Assembly: GCA_944325105.1 (NCBI GenBank)
Contig: CALUYW010000017.1
Location: 1-51,702 of the forward strand
Length of the DNA stretch: 51,702 nt
Direction of reading: 5' to 3'
Origin: Candidatus Gastranaerophilales bacterium
GTDB taxonomy: Bacteria > Cyanobacteriota > Vampirovibrionia > Gastranaerophilales > Gastranaerophilaceae
Below are positions 43,767 to 51,702 of this stretch, piece by piece (within the stretch, counting starts at the first letter, position 1; each line of letters begins with the position of its first letter). The notes under the pieces were generated by a model that searched no databases, was not told the origin of the DNA, and saw nothing but the letters and a program-made list of their open reading frames with translations. A program made the translations under genes and the position numbers.

Positions 43767-44426
43767 ATGACAAATACTTGGCGCAAGCTATACAGTAAAA
43801 TCATTGATTGGCAATGGTACAAAAATCCCAATACTTGTCACTTGTTTATTCATTGCATATTAAAGGCAAGAAAAGAAGAAAGCAAATGGCAAGGCATAGT
43901 GATACCAAAAAACTCTTTTATTACATCACTGAATCATCTATCAAATGAAACAGGATTAACAATAAGAGAAGTTCGTACCGCTTTAAAAAATTTATCAAAA
44001 TGCGACAAAGAACTGACAATCAAAACGACAAACCGCTACACCATTATTACGGTTGAAAATTTACACATTTATCAAAGTAAAAATTTAGAAGAAAAAACAA
44101 AAAACGACATGCAAGCAGTCATGCTAACGACAACAAGTAAAGAATGTAAGAAACATGTAAGTAATAATAAAACTAAAGATAAAAAATTATATGGTGAATT
44201 TTCAAATGTAAAATTAACAGAAGAAGAATATAGCAAATTATTAGCTATATATGAAAGTGAAAAAAGATTAAAACAAGGTGTTGAAATTCTATCAACATAT
44301 CTCGCCTCTAAAGGAGATAAATACAAAAATCACTATGCTGTGCTTGGAAAGCATAACTGGGTCTACAATAAGGTAAATCAGACTAGCCCAGTTAGACTTG
44401 GGGAAAATTATAATGCGTTTATATAA
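43767..44426 (+). CDS. Phage replication initiator, DnaD/replisome-organiser type
   Basis: The 219-aa protein starts with a winged-helix typical of phage replisome organisers ('WQWYKNPNTCHLFIHCILKA', 'FITSLNHLSNETGLTIREVR', 'TALKNL'). A variable Lys/Thr-rich linker and a C-terminal helical domain ('LTEEEYSKLLAIYESEKRLK', 'HNWVYNKVN') follow. Such proteins bind the origin and load the helicase encoded next. Its 3' end overlaps the DnaB start by 14 nt. Confidence 0.82.
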   Translation: MTNTWRKLYSKIIDWQWYKNPNTCHLFIHCILKARKEESKWQGIVIPKNSFITSLNHLSNETGLTIREVRTALKNLSKCDKELTIKTTNRYTIITVENLHIYQSKNLEEKTKNDMQAVMLTTTSKECKKHVSNNKTKDKKLYGEFSNVKLTEEEYSKLLAIYESEKRLKQGVEILSTYLASKGDKYKNHYAVLGKHNWVYNKVNQTSPVRLGENYNAFI

Positions 44427-45653
44427 TAAATCTAAAACTGTAGCTGAAACGCTCGCAGATGAATACGAGCAAAATATCCTTTCAATTTTAATTAATTCTA
44501 AATCAGAATTGCAGAAAAAAATAATACTGTCACTAAATTCTGCAATGTTTGAAAACACCATAAATTCAAAACTTTTTGAAACAATGGTGCAGTTAATGAA
44601 CTCAAATGAAGAAATTAACAAGTATTCATTGTTGGAAAAGCAGCCAAAATACTTGGAGGAAATTACTTTATTGTCTTTCAATGAGGCGCTATGTGTAAAC
44701 TATACTTACTATATTGAAAAATTGCAAGAAAGATATTTTGAAAAACTTGCCAAAAATGCAAAATCAATAAGGGATATAGACATAATAAACGAAGAAAGGA
44801 GTAAATATCAGAACAGAGAAATTTCGGTACTGCCATTACATCATAACTCACTAGAATTAATGGCAAATGCGTACAACAACACAAAAAGGGTATTGACGGG
44901 ATACAAAAGTATTGACGATTTTGTTGGCGCAATGCAAGGCGGTGATGTGATTATATTGGCAGGTGCGCCCTCTATGGGCAAAACATGTACTGCTTTAAAC
45001 TTTATGCTAAATATTTCAAAAGCAGGAAACAAGGTGTTGTTATTCAGTCTTGAAATGAATAGGGTTCAGTTAATAAACAGAATTGTATGTATGGAAACCA
45101 TTGTTGAATGTGATAAATTCAGGAAAAAAGAATTGAGTAACTATGAATGGAATGTGTATAAGAATTTTCTTGACAAAAAATTGCCGCAAATCAATATTGA
45201 TGTGCCTGACGGGTATAATCTTACACTGGAGGAAATCAGAAGAATTATCAAAAAAGCAACTGCGACATAGTTTTTATTGATTATATGGGATTAATTGTCG
45301 GAAATAGTAATACAAATAGTTACGAAAGGATAAGTGAAATCTCAAGAACATTAAAACTCACAGCTCTTGAAGTGAACAAACCATTGTTTGTTTTACACCA
45401 ACTTTCAAGAAAATATGACGATAGACAAGACAAAACCCCACGCTTATCTGATTTAAGGGATTCTGGCAAAATTGAGCAAGACGCTGATATGGTATGTTTT
45501 GTTTACAGACCTGCCGTTTACAATCCAAATGAATACGATGAGAATGATATGCGCTACATAGTAGGTAAAAATAGGAACGGAAAGTCCAACAAAGTAATAA
45601 CGCTAAAGGCTAACCTGACCTATCAAAAAATTATCGAAAGAACATGTGCATAG
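44413..45653 (+). pseudogene. DnaB-type replicative helicase split by a -1 frameshift at an A6 run
   Basis: Frame 1 (44413-45270) holds the N-terminal helical domain, 'TGYKSIDDFVGAMQGGDVII' and Walker A 'GAPSMGKT', then stops at TAG. The -1 frame carries on from the A6 run (45250-45255) as 'KSNCDIVFIDYMGLIV', the DnaB Walker B, and continues with 'LHQLSRKYDDRQDKTPRLSD', 'LRDSGKIEQDADMV' and 'GKNRNGKS' to 45653. Both parts are well preserved; together they make a helicase of about 413 aa. The gap is closed by a one-base slip on AAA-AAA, so recoding, a recent indel, or a read error are all open. ATG 44413 follows TTGGGGAAA. Confidence 0.85.
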
Positions 45654-45702
45654 CATTTCGAACACATAAGCATATTTCTTTTCGATTAGGAAAGGATAAA
45701 TT

Positions 45703-46002
45703 ATGCAAGGCAATCTTCTATCAGGTATGAACTTATCACAAGAAGAAAAAGTGCTGGAACACCTGATTAAATTTGGTTTTATAAACACAGCGATATGCAA
45801 GAAAAAATTGGGTAATTATCAGCTACCCTATATTATAAGAAACCTGATTAAAAAAGGCATAGCAATATTCAAGTTGCAAACTGTTGATAAAACAGAAAAG
45901 GGAATAAGGTACTATGTAAATTATTATTTAGCCCCTTATGAAAAACAAAATAGTTTTACAAAAAAACTAATGGTTAGGTACGAACATGCAAAGAAAGCAT
46001 AA
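45703..46002 (+). CDS. Hypothetical phage protein with winged-helix-like fold
   Basis: The 99-aa basic protein 'LSQEEKVLEHLIKFGFINTA' ... 'LPYIIRNLIKKGIAIFKLQT' looks like a small winged helix with a beta wing ('KGIRYYVNYYLAPY'). AGGAAAGGA lies upstream of the ATG. It overlaps the LuxR-type gene by 17 nt. A DNA-binding role is likely but not proven. Confidence 0.65.
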   Translation: MQGNLLSGMNLSQEEKVLEHLIKFGFINTAICKKKLGNYQLPYIIRNLIKKGIAIFKLQTVDKTEKGIRYYVNYYLAPYEKQNSFTKKLMVRYEHAKKA

Positions 46003-46216
46003 CTTGACCTTACAAGAAAAGAAAGTTTTGAAATTATTAGCACAAAATGATAATGAAATCGCTTTTCAACTCTGTTTATCAGTGAATACCGTAAAAACAT
46101 ACATAAGGCGCATATTAATTAAATTAAATGCGAAAAATAGAACATCGGCGGTTATACTTTCCATAAATAATGGAATGGTGAGAAGTCAAGATTTTAAAAT
46201 CAATTTGACAAAATGA
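45986..46216 (+). CDS. Stand-alone LuxR/GerE-type HTH protein
   Basis: The 76-aa protein is nearly only a GerE HTH: 'NLTLQEKKVLKLLAQNDNEI', then 'AFQLCLSVNTVKTYIRRILI', 'KLNAKNRTSAVILSINNGM'. There is no sensor or receiver domain, as in small phage regulators. It overlaps its neighbours on both sides (17 and 4 nt), so it is in the same operon. It may time late functions such as integrase or excision genes. Confidence 0.85.
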   Translation: MQRKHNLTLQEKKVLKLLAQNDNEIAFQLCLSVNTVKTYIRRILIKLNAKNRTSAVILSINNGMVRSQDFKINLTK

Positions 46217-46527
46217 AGTGTGACTACAACAAAGAAATTAAAAAATTTAACGGTGTATATAGGGTTCAGTACAAAATGCTTGTAAAAGACCCCTATATAC
46301 AGACCGTTAATGACTATAACCATGCAATTTATGACCTGCACCACTATATAGTTTTTCAATCATACTCAAAAAATGAGGATTGGTACAAAGATAAAGGCAT
46401 AAATCAAAAGCTTATATTATTGCCAAAAGATGTGCACATACTACTTCATACTTGCACAGACAAATTTGAATACAAAGGTTTTAAATGGAATGAGTTGTTA
46501 TTTTGCAAAAAAATCACGTTGTATTAG
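46213..46527 (+). CDS. HNH-like small phage protein
   Basis: The 104-aa ORF has a 'DLHHYIVFQSYSKNEDWYKD' then 'INQKLILLPKDVHILLH' pattern. This His-His ... N/Q ... His spacing is that of HNH (beta-beta-alpha metal) nucleases without zinc-finger Cys pairs. If active, it could nick DNA at packaging or recombination. Motif evidence only. It overlaps the LuxR-type gene by 4 nt. Confidence 0.55.
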   Translation: MKCDYNKEIKKFNGVYRVQYKMLVKDPYIQTVNDYNHAIYDLHHYIVFQSYSKNEDWYKDKGINQKLILLPKDVHILLHTCTDKFEYKGFKWNELLFCKKITLY

Positions 46528-46541
46528 TAAAGGATTTTAAT

Positions 46542-46904
46542 ATGCAAAATATAGAATTGATAACCCCTGCTGAATTATCAGAAAAGTTAAAAATCAAGAA
46601 TAGTACAGTTACCAATTGGGTAAAAAATAAAAAAATACCAGAACTACTGTATGTGAAAATAGGCACAATTGTAAGAATACATAAAGACAAATTTGAAAAT
46701 TTTTACAAAATAAATTTAAACGACCTAATTACAGTTAAAGAAGCTGCAAAAATTTTGAGAACTAACGAAAATACACTCAAAAGTTGGTTATTAAGAAAAC
46801 AATTACCCGAAAATATAAAATGCAATATTGTCGGAGTTGCGCGAATCAAAAAATCATTACTGGTTCATTTTATCACTGGCAACAACGGAAATGTTGCTGC
46901 TTAG
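46542..46904 (+). CDS. Excisionase-like protein with two MerR/HTH_17-type domains
   Basis: The 120-aa protein is read from ATG 46542 (AAAGGA 7 nt upstream; an in-frame ATG at 46503 lies in the preceding gene). It contains two tandem helix-turn-helix units: 'LITPAELSEKLKIKNSTVTN' with 'WVKNKKIPE', and 'LITVKEAAKILRTNENTLKS' with 'WLLRKQLPE'. Each ends in a wing. It lies 11 nt before the integrase gene, which fits a recombination directionality factor. Duplication of the domain is unusual but would allow binding at paired sites. It ends in -NVAA. Confidence 0.78.
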   Translation: MQNIELITPAELSEKLKIKNSTVTNWVKNKKIPELLYVKIGTIVRIHKDKFENFYKINLNDLITVKEAAKILRTNENTLKSWLLRKQLPENIKCNIVGVARIKKSLLVHFITGNNGNVAA

Positions 46905-46915
46905 AAAGGATAAAT

Positions 46916-47977
46916 ATGAAAAAAGTACATTACTACAATATAATGGTGAATGGCTATCGAGAGCATTTGATTGCACCTAACTGTAAAACAAAAGAGGAGG
47001 CAATTGAATACGCGCAAAAAAGAAAAGAGGCTATTCAACTTATGTTTGACGGCATTATTCCAATGGATAAACGTCTATCAAACTGGGTATTTAAGAAAGA
47101 AGTAAAAGAAAATAAAAAAATTACCGTTGAAATATTATGCCAGTACTTATTGGATGATTATGAAGAAAAAGGAAATAAAACATATAATAAGGCAGTAACT
47201 CATACAGTATTTTTCATGAATTACTTTGGCAAAGATACTGATATTGAAAAAGTTGACAAATTTGCAATAAAGAAAATGAAACAAGAGTTAAAAAAACGTA
47301 AAAATAAGCAAGGGAAAAATATTGACAGCGCTACGATAAATCGCTATATGAGCACACTAAGACGCGCATTTAATGTACTGAAAGAAAATGGGGAAATCAA
47401 TTATAATCCCTGCGACACAATAAAAAAAGAAAAAGAAACTCCAAAAAAATGTGATGTAATTCCACTGAGTGCTATTAAAGAGTTTTTAATGAGAATGAAA
47501 GCACCACAAAGACATATTGTGGAATTAGATTATAATTTAGGTTTCAGAATTGGCAATATTTTAAGATTGAAAAAAGAACAAATAAATTTAGAAACAAAAA
47601 TAATCACAATACATAAAGAAGATAACAAGGGAAAAAAGAATATTAAAAAGAAAATAAATGATAAGGCTCTTAAAATAATAAAAATGTACTGGGATAGTAA
47701 TGATATGGAATATTTGATTGTAAATAAAAAAACAAATAAACCATACACAACTATTCTGAAAGAAATCAAACGTGTGAGTAAAGAAATGGATTTGGGATAT
47801 GTGCTACAAAAATCTCTGCGCAAAAGCTTCGGAACAAATTTTTATCTGCAAACGCGAGATTTAAAAAAGACACAAGCAGCGCTTGACCACAGTAGCCCCG
47901 TTGTAACAGACCTTTATATACAAATTGACACGCTTGAGGTGGATGAGGAAATGGAAAAGCTTGCAAAAATTTACTAA
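46916..47977 (+). CDS. int: Tyrosine integrase of the element
   Basis: The 353-aa tyrosine recombinase starts at ATG 46916 (AGAAAGGA upstream; an in-frame ATG at 46784 would overlap the xis-like gene). It has an N-terminal arm-binding domain, a SAM-like core-binding domain (about 70-165) and a catalytic domain with 'LDYNLGFRIGNILRLKKEQI' (Arg I), 'LRKSFGTNFYLQTRDLKKTQ' (Arg II, with Lys after it where His/Lys is usual), 'ALDHSSPVVTDLYIQ' (His and the Tyr nucleophile). It lies 124 nt from attR. It would insert the element in tRNA(CAT) and, with the xis-like protein, excise it. Confidence 0.93.
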   Translation: MKKVHYYNIMVNGYREHLIAPNCKTKEEAIEYAQKRKEAIQLMFDGIIPMDKRLSNWVFKKEVKENKKITVEILCQYLLDDYEEKGNKTYNKAVTHTVFFMNYFGKDTDIEKVDKFAIKKMKQELKKRKNKQGKNIDSATINRYMSTLRRAFNVLKENGEINYNPCDTIKKEKETPKKCDVIPLSAIKEFLMRMKAPQRHIVELDYNLGFRIGNILRLKKEQINLETKIITIHKEDNKGKKNIKKKINDKALKIIKMYWDSNDMEYLIVNKKTNKPYTTILKEIKRVSKEMDLGYVLQKSLRKSFGTNFYLQTRDLKKTQAALDHSSPVVTDLYIQIDTLEVDEEMEKLAKIY

Positions 47978-48101
47978 TTTGTTGCAAAGTTAATTATTAG
48001 TTTTGTAGTGATAGTATGCAAAATTACACAAAAAATTACACAAAATAAAAATCGAATGCCAAAAACCAAGTATATATAAGCTTTTAGCAAACATGACACA
48101 A
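47978..48101. other. Right arm of the element, non-coding
   Basis: It holds two ATTACAC copies at 12-bp spacing (48023, 48035), matching the set in the left arm, and a shared 'ATGCCAAAAA' segment (also at about 25481). No gene or clear terminator for int is seen. Confidence 0.6.
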
Positions 48102-48149
48102 GATTATGAGTCCCCTGCGCTACCGCTGCGCCACAGGCCCGTGACGACT
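48102..48149. repeat. attR, 48-bp direct repeat with displaced tRNA 5' half
   Basis: Identical to 25179-25226. It holds the chromosomal copy of the tRNA(CAT) 5' half through the anticodon loop, now cut off from its 3' half. Confidence 0.93.
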
Positions 48150-48164
48150 AAACTTTGTTATTCA

Positions 48165-48265
48165 ATTATCAATCGGGCTTGCGGTAGCTGCGCTACCTTT
48201 CCTCTCGAAAAACGTGACATTTAGTCACCTTTTTCTCGGCAGAGTGCCACAGGCCCGTGACGACT
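48165..48265 (-). repeat. 5' fold-back element of tRNA(CAT)
   Basis: Read on the minus strand: a copy of the tRNA 5' end with its 8-nt leader (AGTCGTCACGGGCCTGTGGC, 48265-48246), a long hairpin (GAAAAAgGTGAC-taaat-GTCACgTTTTTC, about 48237-48206), and an inverted D-arm (GGTAGC..GCTACCGC..GCCC, 48197-48175). Then comes the displaced tRNA start at 48139. The order is the same as in the elements before both tRNA-Pro genes, though the sequence differs. It was upstream of the tRNA before the 23-kb element moved in. Confidence 0.7.
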
Positions 48266-48322
48266 TGGTTAAAAAATACCAGAAAAAAATATAAAAATCA
48301 AGAGAAAATATTGTACGCAAAT

Positions 48323-48351
48323 TTTACAAATGCTTAATCTTGTGCTTTAAT
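48323..48351 (+). promoter_or_regulatory. Promoter of ndk-tgt
   Basis: TTTACA (48323-48328), 17-nt spacer, TTTAAT (48346-48351; five of six match), 31 nt before the ndk ATG. The rest of the 48150-48382 gap holds the fold-back element and no gene. Confidence 0.6.
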
Positions 48352-48382
48352 TGTTGTGTTCGTAGTTTATAGAGGACAAACC

Positions 48383-50327
<1,945 letters not shown>

Positions 50328-50414
50328 ATATTACATAATGTCATTTTTTTAAAAAAATGTAAATACTAAAAAGGTTTAAAATTCAATTATTGCTAAAATT
50401 TCTTAATATTTTAT

Positions 50415-50443
50415 TTGACTTTGATTTATGTTTGTTGTGAAAT
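50415..50443 (+). promoter_or_regulatory. Promoter of rpsL-rpsG
   Basis: TTGACT (50415-50420), 17-nt spacer, TGAAAT (50438-50443), 32 nt before the rpsL ATG. An imperfect hairpin AAGTGTT-ac-AAATACTT lies in the short leader. Confidence 0.6.
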
Positions 50444-50475
50444 AAGTGTTACAAATACTTAAACAAGGGGAAACT

Positions 50476-50850
50476 ATGCCAACTATTAATCAACTAGTTA
50501 AAAAAGAAAGAAAAAGAATTATAGACAAAACCAAATCACCCGCATTGACAAACTGTCCGCAAAGACGCGGTGTTTGCACCAGGGTGTATACTACAACACC
50601 TAAAAAACCGAACTCAGCAATGAGAAAAGTTGCTCGTGTAAGATTGACTAACGGTTTTGAGGTTACTTCATATATTCCGGGTATTGGACATAACCTTCAG
50701 GAGCACTCTGTTGTGCTGATCAGAGGCGGCAGGGTTAAAGACCTTCCCGGTGTTAGATATCACATCATTCGTGGTACCCTGGATACTGCTGGTGTTGCTA
50801 ATAGAACACAAAGCAGGTCTAAATATGGCGCAAAGAGAGCTAAAAAGTAA
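50476..50850 (+). CDS. rpsL: 30S ribosomal protein S12
   Basis: Full-length 124-aa S12 with '[13 protein letters not shown]', '[20 protein letters not shown]' and '[20 protein letters not shown]'. Lysines at the two streptomycin-linked sites (TPKKPNS and RVKDLPG) are of the sensitive type. The start at 50476 follows AAGGGGAAA; the in-frame TTG at 50446 is too close to the promoter. First of a two-gene operon. Confidence 0.98.
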   Translation: MPTINQLVKKERKRIIDKTKSPALTNCPQRRGVCTRVYTTTPKKPNSAMRKVARVRLTNGFEVTSYIPGIGHNLQEHSVVLIRGGRVKDLPGVRYHIIRGTLDTAGVANRTQSRSKYGAKRAKK

Positions 50851-50869
50851 GAAAGGTTAAGTAAAGTAA

Positions 50870-51340
50870 ATGTCAAGACGTTCTAAACCGGCAAAAAGAA
50901 TACCATCGCCGGATCCTATATACAACAGTGTGGATATAGCAAAATTTATTAATCGCCTTATGAAAAAAGGCAAGAAGTCTATTGCTCAAAAGATTTTCTA
51001 CTCTACTATGAGCAAAGTTGAGGAAAAAACTAAATCAGAACCAATGGAAGTGTTTAAAAAGGCACTTACAAATGCCACTCCTTTGATTGAGGTTAAAGCA
51101 AGACGCATTGGTGGTTCTACTTATCAAGTTCCTATTGAAGTTAAGGCTGACAGAGGTCAGGCTTTGGGTTCTTGCTGGATTATTGAAGCTGCAAGAAAAA
51201 GAGGCGGTAAGTCAATGGTTGAAAAATTAACAAATGAAATCGTTGACGCGTCTAACGGCATTGGCGCAGCTTGCAAAAAACGTGAAGATACACATAAAAT
51301 GGCTGAAGCAAACAAAGCTTTCGCTCATTACAGATATTAA
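50870..51340 (+). CDS. rpsG: 30S ribosomal protein S7
   Basis: Full-length 156-aa S7: 'MSRRSKPAKRIPSPDPIYNS', 'FINRLMKKGKKSIAQKIFYS', 'VEVKARRIGGSTYQVPIEV'-type core and 'GAACKKREDTHKMAEANKAF' at the end. It binds 16S rRNA and nucleates 30S head assembly. It follows rpsL by 19 nt. The operon ends at a terminator; fusA and tuf, which usually come next, are not here. Confidence 0.98.
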   Translation: MSRRSKPAKRIPSPDPIYNSVDIAKFINRLMKKGKKSIAQKIFYSTMSKVEEKTKSEPMEVFKKALTNATPLIEVKARRIGGSTYQVPIEVKADRGQALGSCWIIEAARKRGGKSMVEKLTNEIVDASNGIGAACKKREDTHKMAEANKAFAHYRY

Positions 51341-51344
51341 TTAG

Positions 51345-51369
51345 AAAAGCCTCTTTAAAGAGGCTTTTT
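51345..51369 (+). terminator. Terminator of rpsL-rpsG
   Basis: The palindrome AAAAGCCTCTTTAAAGAGGC (51345-51364) continues into TTTTT, 4 nt after the rpsG stop. Confidence 0.93.
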
Positions 51370-51371
51370 AG

Positions 51372-51460
51372 CGGGCTGTAGCGCACGTTTTGCACATTGT
51401 GCGAAACAAAATATATATTCCAAGCTGCGCCCAAAGAAATTGAAAATTTAATAATTGTGT
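51372..51460 (+). repeat. 5' fold-back element upstream of tRNA-Pro(GGG)
   Basis: A copy of the tRNA 5' end (CGGGCTGTAGCGCA, 51372-51385) lies 89 bp before the tRNA. A hairpin GTTTtGCAC-att-GTGCgAAAC and an inverted D-arm CCAAGCTGCG (51420-51429) follow. The matching element at 214-303 has GCGC/GCGC where this one has GCAC/GTGC, a compensating pair change that keeps the stem. Confidence 0.75.
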
Positions 51461-51537
51461 CGGGCTGTAGCGCAGCTTGGTAGCGCACCACCTTGGGGTG
51501 GTGGGGGTCGCAGGTTCAAATCCTGTCAGTCCGACCA
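51461..51537 (+). tRNA. tRNA-Pro (anticodon GGG)
   Basis: A 77-nt cloverleaf: acceptor CGGGCTG/CAGTCCG, D-stem GCGC/GCGC, anticodon stem CCACC/GGTGG with loop TTGGGGT, T-stem GCAGG/CCTGT with TTCAAAT loop, encoded CCA. Confidence 0.95.
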
Positions 51538-51702
51538 TTTAACTTCCTCCTTGCAAAAGGAGGTTTTTTATTGACAGGATTTGAACATCATGCAAAGTCT
51601 TGCTTTACTCATAAGTTCGTAAATGTCCTGTCAGTCCGACCATTTAACTTCCTCCTTGCAAAAGGAGGTTTTTTATTGACAGGATTTGAACATCATGCAA
51701 AG
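51521..51702 (+). repeat. 105-bp tandem repeat: tRNA 3' end, terminator, inverted T-arm
   Basis: The unit 51521-51625 starts again at 51626 and runs off the contig. Each unit holds the tRNA-Pro 3' end (TCCTGTCAGTCCGACCA), a terminator hairpin (CCTCCTTGCAAAAGGAGG then T6; 51546-51569), and an exact 14-bp inverted T-arm (GACAGGATTTGAAC, 51573-51586). A small AAAG..CTTT hairpin and a second T-arm (GTTCGTAAATGTCCTGTC) follow. The plan matches the left-end repeat. Confidence 0.85.

Noticed and set aside
48246-48265. Third att-site copy, suggesting an older integration
   Set aside because: The inverted D-arm and hairpin next to it match the fold-back leader seen at both tRNA-Pro genes, which explains it better.

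Overview
The window reads as a single AT-rich bacterial contig using the standard code (dnaK, rpsL, rpsG, ndk and tgt are all intact). The mix of a motAB pair, a TolC-type outer-membrane channel and a lipopolysaccharide-style glycosyltransferase points to a diderm. Several lineage-type unknown proteins carry an N-terminal 'ITPV.TF ... SFG' signature. I associate this style with the gut non-photosynthetic cyanobacterial relatives (Vampirovibrionia / Gastranaerophilales). That assignment is an inference of moderate strength.

Chromosome, left part (1-25.1 kb). The contig starts in 94-bp tandem repeats made of tRNA 3'-end sequence and an inverted T-arm, followed by tRNA-Pro(CGG). Next come a divergent efflux locus (TolC-like / MarR-HlyD), a sensor histidine kinase, a protein with PARP-like ADP-ribosyltransferase motifs, an MntP-like exporter and dnaK. 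A tight five-gene operon follows (PyrK/NfnA-like flavoprotein, a 56-aa Cys protein missing from simple gene calls, LeuC-like dehydratase, nitrilase-family amidase, DacB). After it lie motA-motB-patatin, a second LeuC paralogue, a UvrD-type helicase fused to a Fe-S nuclease, a YhcH protein, a GT2 glycosyltransferase, a three-repeat membrane protein, tRNA-Lys(CTT) and an amidohydrolase gene broken at a T8 run.

Integrated element (25.18-48.15 kb). A 23-kb element sits in a tRNA gene with anticodon CAT. It is bounded by perfect 48-bp direct repeats and has ATTACAC arm-type repeats at both ends. It carries a tyrosine integrase, an excisionase-like gene, two XRE repressors, YqaJ exonuclease, RecT, an SSB-like protein, a DnaD-like initiator, a frameshifted DnaB, a terminase large subunit, an amidase endolysin, a SNase and a methyltransferase-helicase fusion. 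No portal, capsid or tail gene is visible, so a phage satellite or stripped prophage is likely. Its centre (33.8-40.6 kb) is cargo: an operon of three related proteins, one with intact AAA+ ATPase motifs and two with the ATPase site lost (the last one membrane-anchored), plus two opposite-strand unknown genes. This is the best candidate for an undescribed system.

Chromosome, right part (48.15-51.7 kb): ndk-tgt, a small unknown protein, rpsL-rpsG ending in a terminator with no fusA/tuf after it, and tRNA-Pro(GGG) followed by 105-bp tandem repeats that run off the contig. Three tRNA genes (both Pro and CAT) are each preceded by a fold-back repeat made of the tRNA 5' end, a hairpin and an inverted D-arm. 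The two Pro copies show compensating changes in the hairpin. This is an unusual tRNA-associated repeat family.
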